From the NCBI RefSeq assembly GCF_000296695.1, contig NZ_BAFK01000003.1:124001-188000 (forward strand): a stretch of DNA of 64,000 bases, read 5' to 3'. This stretch comes from Rheinheimera nanhaiensis E407-8 (GTDB taxonomy: Bacteria > Pseudomonadota > Gammaproteobacteria > Enterobacterales > Alteromonadaceae). The notes below the pieces were generated by a model. That model did not search any database. It had not been told where the DNA came from and worked only from the letters and a program-made list of their open reading frames with translations. The translations under genes and the position numbers were made by a program. Numbering within the stretch: the first letter of the stretch is position 1; the number at the start of each line of letters is the position of its first letter. Shown here piece by piece: positions 25,560 to 36,831 of this stretch.

Positions 25560-27049
25560 TAGTCGCTCCTTTTATAGCTGGTGGCCAGAGTGTTATAGAA
25601 GAAAAAGCCGCTGGTCTGACGCCACATAGGGTTATTGTTAAAGTCAGTTTCGCACCGGCCAACGCGATCCAGGATCTCGCTGAGTTTGTCATTCAGCTCC
25701 GGCAATTTGGCATCATAGGCTTGTTTGGTTTTCTCAAACGACTGGTTAATGGAAAACTTCTGTGCCGCCCAGGTGTTTTCCAGCAGCGCATGCGGCTTGG
25801 GTATTTTGTCGCCCAGCGTAATGGCGTTATTAACATAATCTTTGGTGCTGCGGTATATCACCCTTAGCCGCTCATACAGCAATAACTGGTTTTCTAAATC
25901 GGCCAGTGGCTGGGCATAGCATTGCTGACAGCGCTCATAGTTTTGCCATAGCGCATCGCCGTCCCGCACTATGCCATCGCCTTCAACCTGCGGTGGTTTA
26001 CAGCTAAGCGGCAACGGCGGCAGATTATCTGCGCTGGGCTCATTGTCTTTATCCTGCTCCAGTAACAGTTTTAGCCGCTCCAGCTCTGCACGATTCGCGC
26101 CTACCTGCTCGGCCAGCTGCAGCACATGCTGCTCGGCGGCGGCCAGGCGCTCGGCATAGCTTTCGCCGTCAAGGCTGTCCTGGGCTTTGTCTTTGTCAGC
26201 GCCACCTTGTTGGCCGGGTTTATCCGCGGCAGGCTTGTCTTTGTCCGCTGTGCCGCTGCTGGCTGCTTTATCTTTATCGCTGACAACAGCGGCATCTTTG
26301 GCGTCTTTGGGAATATCAAAGGGGTTTTCGTGCTGCTTTGGCGGCGCTTTGTCATCCGGTTGCTGTGCCTGTAGCGGTGGGGCGGGTAGCAGGCTGGCGC
26401 CGGCTAACATCATGGCCGCCACCAGTGCGGCTGTGTGTTTGCGTTTTAACAGGGCCACCAGCAGCGCCACTATCAGCACTAATAACAACACCACCGCCAG
26501 TTGCCACCAGGATAGCGCGCTGCCCTGGCCTGCCGCGCCATTGGGGCTGTTACTGTGGTTGGGGTTACTTTCTGGCGGCTGATAAATACTGACCAGCGCT
26601 TTAGTGACCGGCTCGCCTTGCCACAGTAGCAGGGTGGCGGTGCTATCGCTATCGCCGGCAGGCACTATGCGTATGCCCACATCGCCATAAGCGCGGCCAT
26701 CAAAACGAAACAGCCCCTGTTGCAGCGTGGCCTGATACTCGGCTGCGATCCAGCTTAAGCGGTGCAGCGAAACGTTGGCGCTTTGTTCGGGCTTTGCGCT
26801 AATTAACTGAATAGACAAGGGGGCGGCCGGGTTTAGACCACGGACAAAAAAACGCTGCTCTTTACCCGGCTGTAGCGTAAATTCTGTGCTATGCCAGCGG
26901 CCGGGCTTACCGGGCAGTTCGGCCAGTTTTAGCTGTTGGGCTTTTATTTTATCGCCGGGGGCGGCCATAGGTTCGGCGGGCAGCGGCGCGGTGCATAGCA
27001 GTAACAGCGTAACCGTAAGGCGGATAAAGTAGGTGCCTGAAACGTGCAT
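25559..27049 (-). CDS. Hypothetical inner-membrane protein with two large periplasmic parts, first gene of envelope operon
   Basis: The 496-residue protein is not recognised. It has a signal peptide (about 1-25) and a beta-rich N-terminal domain (26-165). Two adjacent hydrophobic stretches (about 184-205 and 209-228) flank KRKH, a likely membrane hairpin. A low-complexity linker with repeated DKDK and DKPG (about 245-290) and a coiled coil (295-335) come next. The C-terminal helical domain contains CKPP, CQQC and GRCE (about 350-475). Both soluble parts are predicted outside the cytoplasm. It is followed, with a one-base overlap, by the OmpA-like gene. Together they could form a trans-envelope assembly; this is inference. 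Confidence 0.65.
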   Translation of the reverse strand: MHVSGTYFIRLTVTLLLLCTAPLPAEPMAAPGDKIKAQQLKLAELPGKPGRWHSTEFTLQPGKEQRFFVRGLNPAAPLSIQLISAKPEQSANVSLHRLSWIAAEYQATLQQGLFRFDGRAYGDVGIRIVPAGDSDSTATLLLWQGEPVTKALVSIYQPPESNPNHSNSPNGAAGQGSALSWWQLAVVLLLVLIVALLVALLKRKHTAALVAAMMLAGASLLPAPPLQAQQPDDKAPPKQHENPFDIPKDAKDAAVVSDKDKAASSGTADKDKPAADKPGQQGGADKDKAQDSLDGESYAERLAAAEQHVLQLAEQVGANRAELERLKLLLEQDKDNEPSADNLPPLPLSCKPPQVEGDGIVRDGDALWQNYERCQQCYAQPLADLENQLLLYERLRVIYRSTKDYVNNAITLGDKIPKPHALLENTWAAQKFSINQSFEKTKQAYDAKLPELNDKLSEILDRVGRCETDFNNNPMWRQTSGFFFYNTLATSYKRSD

Positions 27050-27159
27050 AGTTCCTCCGTGACAACAGGCAGAAGCAGCTTAACACTAGTGCAAGTTAAC
27101 CTTTTTGTCACAGCTGATAGCCGGCTAAAAACTGAAGTGGCTGAAATCTAATACAAAAA

Positions 27160-27189
27160 AATGCAAAAAAAACCGCCGTAGAGGCGGTT
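27160..27189 (-). terminator. Terminator of the aroQ-accB-accC operon
   Basis: AACCGCC (27171-27177) and GGCGGTT (27183-27189) form a 7-bp stem. Read on the minus strand it is followed by eight T. It separates accC from the envelope operon downstream, so the latter needs its own promoter or read-through. Confidence 0.85.
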
Positions 27190-27219
27190 TTTAAATAATA
27201 GAAACAAATGCTTAGCGTA

Positions 27220-28563
27220 TTACTTAATACCCAGTTTCTTTTCCAGGTAGTGGATGTTAGTACCGCCTTTGCAAAAGCCCTCATCGCGCATTATGTCTTT
27301 GTGCAGCGGGATATTGGTTTTAATACCTTCTACCAGCAACTCGTCCAGCGCGTTACGCATACGGGCGATGGCGATATCGCGCGTCTCACCGTAGGTAATC
27401 AGCTTACCGACCATAGAGTCGTAATTTGGTGGTACGCTGTAATCGGCATAAATATGCGAGTCCCAGCGGATACCATTACCACCCGGTGGATGGAAGCGGG
27501 TAATTTTGCCCGGTGATGGCATAAAGGTCTTCGGATCTTCGGCATTGATACGGCACTCTACCGCATGGCCACGAATAACGATGTCCTCCTGCCTAAGCGT
27601 CATTGGCAGGCCGGAGGCAATGCGCAGCTGCTCTTTAATCAGGTCAACGCCGCTTATCATTTCGGTCACCGGGTGCTCTACCTGGATCCGGGTGTTCATC
27701 TCGATAAAGAAAAATTCGCCGTTTTCAAACAGGAACTCGAAGGTGCCGGCGCCGCGATAGTTCATCACCTTACAGGCATCGACACAGCGGCCACCGATAA
27801 AGGCCCGCAGCTCAGGGGTAATGCCCGGTGCCGGTGCCTCTTCTACGACTTTCTGATGGCGGCGCTGCATAGAGCAGTCACGCTCACCTAAGTGAATGGC
27901 ATTGCCCTGACCGTCGGCTAACACCTGAATTTCGATATGACGTGGGTTTTCGAGGAATTTTTCCATGTACACCATATCATTACCAAAAGCGGCCTTGGCT
28001 TCGGCTTTGGTCATCTCGATAGAGCTAACCAGCTCTTCTTCGCTGCGCACCACGCGCATACCACGGCCACCACCGCCGCCAGCGGCTTTCACGATAATCG
28101 GATAGCCGATACGTTTGGCAATAGCTTTGTTGGTCGCGGCGTCATCACCTACGGCACCGTCAGAGCCTGGTACACAAGGCACACCGGCTTTTTTCATCGC
28201 TTCAATTGCCGATACTTTATCGCCCATTAAACGGATAGACTCCGGGTGCGGGCCGATAAAGATCAGGCCGCTTTCCTCAACCTGCTGGGCAAAGTCAGCC
28301 CGCTCAGCTAAAAAGCCGTAGCCAGGGTGAATCGCCTGGGCATTGGTTACTTCAGCGGCGGCAATCAGTGCCGGGATATTCAGATAGCTTTGCGGTGAGG
28401 GCGCCGGGCCGATACAAATGGTCTCATCGGCCAGCAGCACGTGTTTTAAATTGCGGTCTACCGTGGAATGCACGGCCACCGTCTTTATACCTAGCTCTTT
28501 GCAGGCGCGTAGTATGCGCAGTGCAATTTCGCCGCGGTTGGCAATCAGTACTTTTTCTAGCAT
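27220..28563 (-). CDS. accC: Acetyl-CoA carboxylase biotin carboxylase subunit
   Basis: AccC carboxylates the biotin on AccB with bicarbonate and ATP, the first half-reaction of malonyl-CoA formation. The 447-residue protein opens with [20 protein letters not shown] and has the ATP-grasp glycine loop [12 protein letters not shown] near 160 and the [10 protein letters not shown] active-site segment near 286-295. Length and start are standard. It lies 16 bases after accB in the aroQ-accB-accC operon on the minus strand. Confidence 0.98.
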   Translation of the reverse strand: MLEKVLIANRGEIALRILRACKELGIKTVAVHSTVDRNLKHVLLADETICIGPAPSPQSYLNIPALIAAAEVTNAQAIHPGYGFLAERADFAQQVEESGLIFIGPHPESIRLMGDKVSAIEAMKKAGVPCVPGSDGAVGDDAATNKAIAKRIGYPIIVKAAGGGGGRGMRVVRSEEELVSSIEMTKAEAKAAFGNDMVYMEKFLENPRHIEIQVLADGQGNAIHLGERDCSMQRRHQKVVEEAPAPGITPELRAFIGGRCVDACKVMNYRGAGTFEFLFENGEFFFIEMNTRIQVEHPVTEMISGVDLIKEQLRIASGLPMTLRQEDIVIRGHAVECRINAEDPKTFMPSPGKITRFHPPGGNGIRWDSHIYADYSVPPNYDSMVGKLITYGETRDIAIARMRNALDELLVEGIKTNIPLHKDIMRDEGFCKGGTNIHYLEKKLGIK

Positions 28564-28579
28564 CAGTCTGCCTTTAGCG

Positions 28580-29041
28580 TTATTCGATCACAAATAAGGG
28601 CTGGTCAAACTCTACCGGCTCACCGTTTTCAACCAGAATTTCTTTTACCACACCGGCCTTGTCAGACTGGATCTGGTTCATCATTTTCATGGCTTCTACG
28701 ATACACAGCGTATCGCCAACTTTAACGCTTTGGCCTACTTCCACAAAGGCTTTCGCTGTGGGTGACGCCGCGCGGTAGAACGAGCCTACCATAGGGGATT
28801 TAACCACATGGCCAGCGATGGCTTTAGGTGCATCTGCTGCTGGCGCAGCTGCAGGTGCTGCAGCAGGCGCAGGTGCTGCATATTGTGGTGCAGGAGCATA
28901 GTGCTGCATCTGCGGTGCATAGTGCTGCACCGGGCCGTTACGGCTGATACGAACTGACTCTTCACCTTCGGTGATCTCAAGCTCATTAATGCCTGATTCT
29001 TCCAGCAGCTCGATGAGTTTTTTTATCTTTCTAATATCCAT
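28580..29041 (-). CDS. accB: Acetyl-CoA carboxylase biotin carboxyl carrier protein
   Basis: The 153-residue protein starts [18 protein letters not shown], has an Ala/Pro-rich flexible linker (about 40-75) and ends in a biotinyl domain with EAMKMMNQI, whose first Lys after EAM (near residue 119) carries biotin. It shuttles carboxybiotin between AccC and the carboxyltransferase. It lies between aroQ and accC, 22 and 16 bases apart. Confidence 0.98.
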   Translation of the reverse strand: MDIRKIKKLIELLEESGINELEITEGEESVRISRNGPVQHYAPQMQHYAPAPQYAAPAPAAAPAAAPAADAPKAIAGHVVKSPMVGSFYRAASPTAKAFVEVGQSVKVGDTLCIVEAMKMMNQIQSDKAGVVKEILVENGEPVEFDQPLFVIE

Positions 29042-29063
29042 GTCTTTTAGCCTGATTAAGTGA

Positions 29064-29519
29064 TTATTGTTTGGTTGTTTGTAACGCTGCTACCGCCGCA
29101 TCCAGCGCATAGTGATAACCTTTGGCACCTAAGCCACAGATCACGCCGCGGGCGATATCAGATAAATACGAGTGTCGGCGGAAACTTTCCCGCGCATGCA
29201 CATTGGATAAGTGCACTTCTATAAATGGAATAGCCACTGCCAGCAGGGCATCGCGAATCGCCACGCTGGTATGCGTAAAAGCACCAGGGTTAATCAGAAT
29301 ATAATCTTGCTGGCCCAGACTTTGTTGAATGGCGGTAACCAATTCATGCTCGGCGTTAGATTGTAAATGTGTCAGTTCGACACCTTTCGCCGCTGCCTGT
29401 TCCGTCAGGTCGGTAATAATGTCTTGCAGGGTGGCGGACCCATACACTGCGGGTTCACGCACGCCTAACATATTCAGGTTAGGGCCATTTAAGACTAAAA
29501 TTCGATAAGTTGCCGCCAT
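29064..29519 (-). CDS. aroQ: Type II 3-dehydroquinate dehydratase
   Basis: This shikimate-pathway enzyme converts 3-dehydroquinate to 3-dehydroshikimate. The 151-residue protein has the type II signature [16 protein letters not shown] near the start, the active-site loop, [16 protein letters not shown] near 80 and '[15 protein letters not shown]' near 100 with the catalytic His. It is the first gene of the aroQ-accB-accC operon. A possible -10 (TATAAT on the minus strand, 29646-29641) lies about 120 bases upstream. Confidence 0.97.
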   Translation of the reverse strand: MAATYRILVLNGPNLNMLGVREPAVYGSATLQDIITDLTEQAAAKGVELTHLQSNAEHELVTAIQQSLGQQDYILINPGAFTHTSVAIRDALLAVAIPFIEVHLSNVHARESFRRHSYLSDIARGVICGLGAKGYHYALDAAVAALQTTKQ

Positions 29520-29640
29520 TTGTGCGCTATTCCCGCTAATTGTTCTGATCCGGCACTATCTTGCCAAAGCTAAGTTGCAATTGCATCTGTTTGACGAATT
29601 TAACGCGTCATTAGAGCCTTTGGCTTAACAATAGCGCCTT

Positions 29641-29646
29641 ATTATA
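29641..29646 (-). promoter_or_regulatory. Possible -10 box of the aroQ-accBC operon
   Basis: TATAAT is a perfect -10 hexamer on the minus strand, 122 bases before the aroQ start. A good -35 at 17 bases is not evident; TTGCTG at 19-base spacing is the best seen. Confidence 0.35.
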
Positions 29647-29708
29647 GTGAAATCGTGACAAATGGCAGCAAAATACTGGTCTTATCAGCCAGAGTGTACA
29701 GCAGAGTA

Positions 29709-29733
29709 AGCGGCGCCGACTGTTAGCGCCGCT
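29709..29733. terminator. Hairpin after dsbD
   Basis: AGCGGCGC (29709-29716) pairs perfectly with GCGCCGCT (29726-29733). It lies 8 bases beyond the dsbD stop. There is no T-run on either side, so it may act as a 3'-end stabiliser or a Rho-linked end rather than an intrinsic terminator. Confidence 0.45.
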
Positions 29734-29740
29734 ATAACGA

Positions 29741-31510
29741 TTATTGCTGCAGTTGCTCCAGGTGGGCGGCAAAATCAGGTGCATTCATAAAACCGGTAAC
29801 ACGTGAGGGGGTTAATTCACTGCCATCCGGGCTAAAAAACAACAAGGTAGGCAAACCCAGCACCTGATAATGTTCCAGCAGAGCCTGATCTTTGCGTGTC
29901 ATTTTTGTCACGTCCACTTTTATCAGCTGCATCTTTTGCATTTGAGCCTGTACTTCTGGTTTAGCGAAGGTCAGGTGCTCAAACTCTTTGCAGGCAATAC
30001 ACCACTCGGCGTACAAGTCGACCAGGGTATAGCGGCCACCGTTATTGGCAATTTTTTGCTGTAGCTGTTCAAGGGTATCTACCAACACAAAACCCTGTTG
30101 TTGCTCGGTGGCTGCAACCGACGCGGCGGGCTGCGCCGGCCAGAAGTAGCGCAGGTTGAGCAGTGCCGCGCCAAGTAGTAACACTTGCCCCAGCGTGAGC
30201 AAAACAGCTTTGGCGGTCAGGCTTTGTAAAGCAAACAATGTGCGGTACAGGTAAATGACAAAACACAGCAGCAGCGCAGTGCCTGCCAGCAGCACATAAC
30301 TAAATGGCAGCATACGCTCAAGTAAAATCAGCGGCACGGCCAGCAGTAAAAAGCCAAAGCTGGTTTTAACCGCGTTCATCCAGTTACCGGCTTTGGGCAG
30401 CAATTTACCGCCAGAGCTACCCAGCAACAGCAGCGGCAAGCCCATACCTAAACTCAGGATATACAGCGTAACCGCACCCAGCAGTAAGTCGCCGCTTTGT
30501 GCCACATACAATAGTGCTGCCGATAACGGTGCCGTCGTACAGGGCGAGGCAATCAGGCCCGACAGTGCGCCCATGGTAAAGGCACCTTTATGCGAGCCGC
30601 CTTGCTGCTTATTACTCACATTGCTGATTTTCTCCTGCCAGCTTGATGGCAGGCTGAAGTTAAATACACCGAACATGGCCAGTGCCAGCAGCACGAAAAT
30701 CACACTGGCGACAATCAGTACCGCCGGGTGCTGAATATAGCCCTGAAATTTCACGCCTAAACTGGCAACTACCAGCCCCAGCAGCGAATAGGTAATGGCC
30801 ATACCCTGCACATAAGAAAATGACAGCGTAAAGGCACGTTTATTCGACAACTGCTGGCCCTGGCCAACGATAATGCTGGTTAAAATGGGATACATCGGAA
30901 ACACACAGGGCGTAAAAGCCAAACCTAAGCCCAATAAAAAGAAACCGGCGAGGGTGGCGATACTGGCACCATCACTGAGCTTTTCTGCCAGTGAGGTTTG
31001 GCTCGATACGGGGGAGCTTGCGGTCGCTGGAGTTTGGTTATTGCTGTCATTAACCTGAGTGGCCGTGAGCGGTTGCAGCGGCACCTCTTTGGTTACCGGT
31101 GGGTAGCACAGGCCCGCTTCGGCGCAGCCCATATACTGAATTTTAAATACCGCATCTTCACTGATATCGGTTAGCGGTATGCGCAGTGTCAGCTGATGAA
31201 AATACACCTCGGTCACGCCAAAGAACTCATCTTCTATGGTCATGCTGGCCGGGTAGCTGGGGTGAGAGAAGCTTACTGCTATGCCACCGAGTTTTATTTT
31301 GTCTTTATATAAGTAGTAGCCATCGGCGATGGTCCAGCTGACCACCAGCTGGCCTTGCTGCTGCACAAAGTCAAACACAAAAGCTTGCTCAACCGGCAGA
31401 AACTGGTCGTTAGGTTTTAACAGGCTATCGAGCACTGAACTTTGCTGCGCCTGTACAGTGCCTAAGAGCAGACTGAGGCACAGCAGCGGATATAACAACA
31501 ACTTTAACAT
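29741..31510 (-). CDS. dsbD: Thiol:disulfide interchange protein DsbD
   Basis: DsbD passes electrons from cytoplasmic thioredoxin to periplasmic DsbC/DsbG. From ATG 31510 the 589-residue product has a signal peptide, an N-terminal periplasmic domain with the Cys pair in MGCAEAGLCYPP (about 120-130), eight membrane helices with FTPCVFPMYP and 'ASPCTTAPLS' carrying the membrane Cys pair, and a C-terminal thioredoxin domain with WCIAC. An in-frame ATG at 31552 adds 14 residues before the signal and is less likely. It is divergent from groESL, a common arrangement. Confidence 0.95.
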   Translation of the reverse strand: MLKLLLYPLLCLSLLLGTVQAQQSSVLDSLLKPNDQFLPVEQAFVFDFVQQQGQLVVSWTIADGYYLYKDKIKLGGIAVSFSHPSYPASMTIEDEFFGVTEVYFHQLTLRIPLTDISEDAVFKIQYMGCAEAGLCYPPVTKEVPLQPLTATQVNDSNNQTPATASSPVSSQTSLAEKLSDGASIATLAGFFLLGLGLAFTPCVFPMYPILTSIIVGQGQQLSNKRAFTLSFSYVQGMAITYSLLGLVVASLGVKFQGYIQHPAVLIVASVIFVLLALAMFGVFNFSLPSSWQEKISNVSNKQQGGSHKGAFTMGALSGLIASPCTTAPLSAALLYVAQSGDLLLGAVTLYILSLGMGLPLLLLGSSGGKLLPKAGNWMNAVKTSFGFLLLAVPLILLERMLPFSYVLLAGTALLLCFVIYLYRTLFALQSLTAKAVLLTLGQVLLLGAALLNLRYFWPAQPAASVAATEQQQGFVLVDTLEQLQQKIANNGGRYTLVDLYAEWCIACKEFEHLTFAKPEVQAQMQKMQLIKVDVTKMTRKDQALLEHYQVLGLPTLLFFSPDGSELTPSRVTGFMNAPDFAAHLEQLQQ

Positions 31511-31722
31511 TGGGGCGGTTTTCCTTATTTTAGCCAGCTTGCAGCGTGGCAATACACTAGCACGACAGCACTATACGCCGATAGCCGCGCTTAAGTTTAC
31601 CAGACGCCACTATCTGCCAGGCTAAAGACCCGCGCAGTGCAGTGTCGCTTTCAGTGTGTGCGTCAGACGGTGTAGTTTTTGCGTTGATTGTACCGCACGT
31701 ACAAGAAAATTTAAAAAAGCCC

Positions 31723-31752
31723 CTTGGATTTTTTTTCAGGCCGCCCCATATA
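31723..31752 (+). promoter_or_regulatory. Sigma-32 heat-shock promoter of groESL
   Basis: The -35 element CCCCTTGGA ends at 31728 and the -10 element CCCCATATA spans 31744-31752. The spacer of 15 bases fits the sigma-32 consensus (CTTGAA, 13-15, CCCCAT). It lies about 58 bases before groES. Confidence 0.8.
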
Positions 31753-31809
31753 GGGAGCACGCAATTTAACACCCATGTTAAAACACAAAAACGCTTTAGG
31801 AGATAGAGC

Positions 31810-32100
31810 ATGAATATTCGTCCATTACATGATCGTGTCATCATCAAACGCTTAGAAGCTGAGAGCAAATCAGCTGGTGGCATCGTCTTAACGGGCGCTT
31901 CAGCGGAAAAATCTACCCGTGGTGAAGTGGTCGCAGTTGGCAATGGCCGTGTGTTAGACAACGGTGACGTTAAGCCGTTAGACGTAAAAGTTGGTGACAA
32001 GGTACTGTTTGGTGCCTATGTAGAGCGCACCGAGAAAATTGATGGTCAGGAATACGTCATCACCAAAGAAGACAATATCTTAGGTGTGATTCTGGACTAA
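31810..32100 (+). CDS. groES: Co-chaperonin GroES
   Basis: The 96-residue protein starts [15 protein letters not shown] and has the mobile loop region [19 protein letters not shown] (about 25-43) that docks onto GroEL. It caps the GroEL cavity during ATP-driven folding. AGGAG at 31798-31802 gives the ATG at 31810. It is the first gene of the groES-groEL operon under a heat-shock promoter. Confidence 0.98.
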   Translation: MNIRPLHDRVIIKRLEAESKSAGGIVLTGASAEKSTRGEVVAVGNGRVLDNGDVKPLDVKVGDKVLFGAYVERTEKIDGQEYVITKEDNILGVILD

Positions 32101-32131
32101 ACTTGCGCAAACTTTTTAACGCATTAACTGA

Positions 32132-33787
<1,656 letters not shown>

Positions 33788-34246
33788 TGCGACGAGAGTC
33801 GCGGAGGTCGCTATCCTCGCGGGGTTACACCGATAGTATACACTAACTTCGGTTAGTGTATACCCCACCCGCAAACATAGTAGTCGAAAATCCGTTGGTC
33901 GGATTCACCCAATCCGATCAGCGGCATTCCTTAGGGAGTGTTTCGCCTGATTGCATTGGATGTAATCAGCTTGATCAAAATAGGCGCTAGTATGCTGCCT
34001 TCAACAGGCTAAGCCACTGTCATCAGTTGATGACCATAGAAGAAAAACGGCGACTTCGGTCTGCCGACAACACGCTATGCGAGGTTTACGCCGTCAAGCC
34101 TGCCATTTCCGGCACGACTAAACGGTTCATGACACTACTGAGCGACGCTCCGGCGTAAGCTATTGTAGTTATTGTCTCAACTTTTCCGGCTTATGCAGCG
34201 GATTAGTAGCGAGACCTGTTATACGGCTAATAGTAGCCTAGGGATA
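33788..34246. other. Gene-free stretch between groEL and the group II intron
   Basis: No credible reading frame, tRNA or known motif was found in these 459 bases. Two hairpins occur at the start: an imperfect CGCGGAGG/CCTCGCG stem near 33800-33821 and the perfect TTCG-loop hairpin at 33837-33862. The remainder is of mixed base composition and unexplained. It may be the groEL 3' untranslated region plus the intron's 5' exon. Confidence 0.5.
33837..33862. other. Perfect 11-bp hairpin with a C(TTCG)G tetraloop
   Basis: TATACACTAAC (33837-33847) pairs perfectly with GTTAGTGTATA (33852-33862), closed by C-TTCG-G, the ultra-stable tetraloop in RNA. It is 50 bases after the groEL stop. No T-run follows on either strand, so it may protect the groESL mRNA 3' end. 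Confidence 0.7.
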
Positions 34247-34848
34247 GTGCGATGCTGGTAACGGCATGGTGCGGAGCTTCCTGACAATGTACCTCTGCGC
34301 AAGCAGTGCCTTAACCCGTGAGGGTGGGTATAGCACACGAACAATACGTGAGCTGGGGGCTAGGCTGGGTAATATTGGTTAACGTAAGTGAACTGCTGAT
34401 AAACACCGTCAACCGCAATGAGCGAAAGATTGTTGTTACGCTCTGACCAAAAGGTACGTGGCCGGTTATTCCTCTTACATCTGGGAATACGTCGTCTTAA
34501 GGCCGCCGGTGGATAGGCAGAACCTAAGTTACTCGTGTAACTACAATGGAACTCGGTAAGCCCGATTGTTCGCCTTGTTTGCGCAAGGCAGGGGATCCGT
34601 AAGGAAAACTGTTGGACAAGCGGGTAAAGGATGTCTGACCAAGCGAAGGCTGCGCTGTAATGGCGCGGATAGGGGTTCAAACTTTGCCCTAACCCGAAAG
34701 GGTGCCAAATTCAGACTGGTCTTTAATCGTGTGAAGACGTGGCAAGCCGTCTTAAGCACAACTCCCACTGGGGAAAGATAATATCTTCCCCGTGGGGGAG
34801 GTGTGTCTTTTCTTCTGCGTGGGGGTAACGCAACAGGAGAAAAGCAAG

Positions 34849-36522
34849 ATGAGTACGGCGATGAAAATGGCCATACCTGCGTTCTCCCACCCAGCGCAAA
34901 GTTGGCATACCATTGATTGGTATCTGATGCAGCGACAGGTGAGAGGGCTACAAGTACGGATCGCGAAGGCGACGAAACAGCAAAAGTGGCGCAGGGTGAA
35001 AGCTCTGCAACGGATGCTGGTGCGCTCGTTTGCTGCCAAGGCATTGGCAGTCAGGCGGGTCACGGAAAACCGGGGCAAAAGGACGCCCGGTGTTGATGGG
35101 GAGTTGTGGGGTACGCCTGAACTGAAATGGCAGGCTATTACACGGTTAACGCGGTTGGGTTATAAGCCTAAACCGCTGCGTCGGGTTTATATTCCAAAGG
35201 CCAACGGCAAACGCCGCCCTTTAGGAATACCAACGATGCTGGACCGCGCGATGCAGGCACTTTACCTGCTGGCGCTGGAACCGGTATCGGAAACCACGGC
35301 CGACCGTAATAGCTATGGCTTTCGTCCAATAAGGTCCACGGCTGATGCGATAGAGCAATGCTTTGTCAATTTAAGCCGCAAAAGCTCGGCAGAGTGGGTA
35401 CTGGAAGGGGATATTAAGGGCTGCTTCGACAACATCAGCCACGACTGGTTACTTGCCAACATACCGTTGGATAAACAAGTGCTCAGGCGCTGGCTGAAGG
35501 CGGGTTATATGGAGTCCGGTAGTTTATTTGCAACCGGAGCCGGAACGCCGCAAGGGGGTATTATATCGCCGGTATTGGCCAATATGGCACTTGATGGTTT
35601 GGAAGCGGTGTTAGAAGCGCAGTTTGGGCAGAAAAACACTAAAGCCAGCTACAAGACCAAGGTCAACTATGTGCGGTATGCGGATGACTTTGTGATTACC
35701 GGTATCTCGAAAGAGTTATTGGAAAACGAAGTAAAACCCTTAGTTGAAGCCTTTATGGCACAGCGGGGGCTGACGCTATCGGCAGAGAAAACGCTGATAA
35801 CCCATGTGGACGATGGCTTCGACTTTTTGGGGCAGAACCTACGTAAGTACAACGGCAAGCTGTTAATTAAGCCCAGCCGGAAGAACCTGCGTAATTTGCT
35901 GCAGAAAGTAAAAGGCATGATTTCAGGCAACAAAACCGTTACGGCGGGCATGTTGATTATGTGGCTTAACCCTGTTTTGCGGGGCTGGGCTAATTATCAC
36001 CGGCACATCGTGGCGAAGGAAACCTTTAATTATGTCGACTATCGGGTCTGGAAAATGCTGTGGAAGTGGTGTCGCAGGCGGCATAAAAACCGTCGTTACC
36101 GCTGGGTTAAAGAGAAATACTTTAAGTCAGTGGGCACACGCAACTGGGTGTTTTCCGGCGAAGGGGCAGATAAGCAAATGTATCGGCTCTTTTACTGCAA
36201 TGACACGCCGATAAAGCGGCATATTAAGATTAAGGCAGAAGCCAATCCGTATGATTTGGCCGACGAGGAATACTTTGAGAAGCGGCTAGAGCGGACTTGG
36301 AGAGACTCAATGGCCGGACAGCGGAAAGTGCTTTACCTCTGGCTACGGCAGCAGAAATGCTGTCCGATATGCCGGTTCCCGATTACCAAAGAAACGGAAT
36401 GGCATATTCACCATATCGTGGAAAAGGTAAAAGGCGGATCGGATGAGCTGGATAACTTAGTATTATTGCACCCTAATTGTCATCGGCAGTTGCACAACAG
36501 AGTTAATAAAACTGTTGTTTAA
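34849..36522 (+). CDS. Group II intron reverse transcriptase/maturase with HNH endonuclease
   Basis: From ATG 34849 (AGGAGA eight bases upstream) the product is 557 residues; a GTG at 34792 would add 19 residues without family support. Order of domains: RT0-RT7 (about 60-330) with 'RRVYIPKANGKRRPLGIPTMLDR' start motif and the active site YADD at 277-280; maturase domain X (about 350-440) with 'GWANYHRHIV'; and a C-terminal HNH nuclease (about 500-557) with CCPIC, HIHHI and HPNCHRQLHN. All catalytic residues are present, so the protein looks intact. It splices the intron RNA and mobilises it by target-primed reverse transcription. Confidence 0.95.
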   Translation: MSTAMKMAIPAFSHPAQSWHTIDWYLMQRQVRGLQVRIAKATKQQKWRRVKALQRMLVRSFAAKALAVRRVTENRGKRTPGVDGELWGTPELKWQAITRLTRLGYKPKPLRRVYIPKANGKRRPLGIPTMLDRAMQALYLLALEPVSETTADRNSYGFRPIRSTADAIEQCFVNLSRKSSAEWVLEGDIKGCFDNISHDWLLANIPLDKQVLRRWLKAGYMESGSLFATGAGTPQGGIISPVLANMALDGLEAVLEAQFGQKNTKASYKTKVNYVRYADDFVITGISKELLENEVKPLVEAFMAQRGLTLSAEKTLITHVDDGFDFLGQNLRKYNGKLLIKPSRKNLRNLLQKVKGMISGNKTVTAGMLIMWLNPVLRGWANYHRHIVAKETFNYVDYRVWKMLWKWCRRRHKNRRYRWVKEKYFKSVGTRNWVFSGEGADKQMYRLFYCNDTPIKRHIKIKAEANPYDLADEEYFEKRLERTWRDSMAGQRKVLYLWLRQQKCCPICRFPITKETEWHIHHIVEKVKGGSDELDNLVLLHPNCHRQLHNRVNKTVV

Positions 36523-36669
36523 GCTACGAATAGCTGGTTATTATGAAAGCAACGAGTCGGGTTGCTTCCACCATAATGACTCGCTCTAAACTTAAACCGG
36601 AAGCAAGGTCTGAACGGTTCTGCCCCGACTCATCAAGAGCCGCAGAACAACGCAATTTAGAGGAAGCCA

Positions 36670-36822
36670 ATGGCTAAATCAAGAAGTGCGGGTTCAGATG
36701 CTTTACCAAAGCGTATTGGAGCTTTTGGTGGATTACTGGTTGTCTTAATTGGCGCCGGTTTATCTCCGATTGTTTCAGTAGCTGTGGCGTTGATGGCATC
36801 GACTGTCCTCGCTAAAGTGTAA
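36670..36822 (+). CDS. 50-residue hydrophobic ORF inside the group II intron
   Basis: AGAGGAAG sits six bases before ATG 36670. The product begins with a basic, polar MAKSRSAGSDALPKR and continues as one long hydrophobic segment (about residues 16-47) containing LLVVLIGAGL and VAVALMASTVLAKV. It is not recognised. It lies in domain IV after the RT gene, so it would be carried as intron cargo. It resembles small membrane peptides such as type I toxins or holins only in size and hydrophobicity. Expression is unproven. Confidence 0.5.
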   Translation: MAKSRSAGSDALPKRIGAFGGLLVVLIGAGLSPIVSVAVALMASTVLAKV

Positions 36823-36831
36823 AGTACCTCG

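Noticed and set aside
27171-27189. accC/envelope operon as one transcript
   Set aside because: A strong terminator separates them, so common transcription is not the default reading.
33800-33822. groEL intrinsic terminator
   Set aside because: The CGCGGAGG/CCTCGCG stem has no T-run on the plus strand.
34541-35078. Long minus-strand frames over the intron
   Set aside because: They are antisense to intron domains and the RT gene and are not protein-like.
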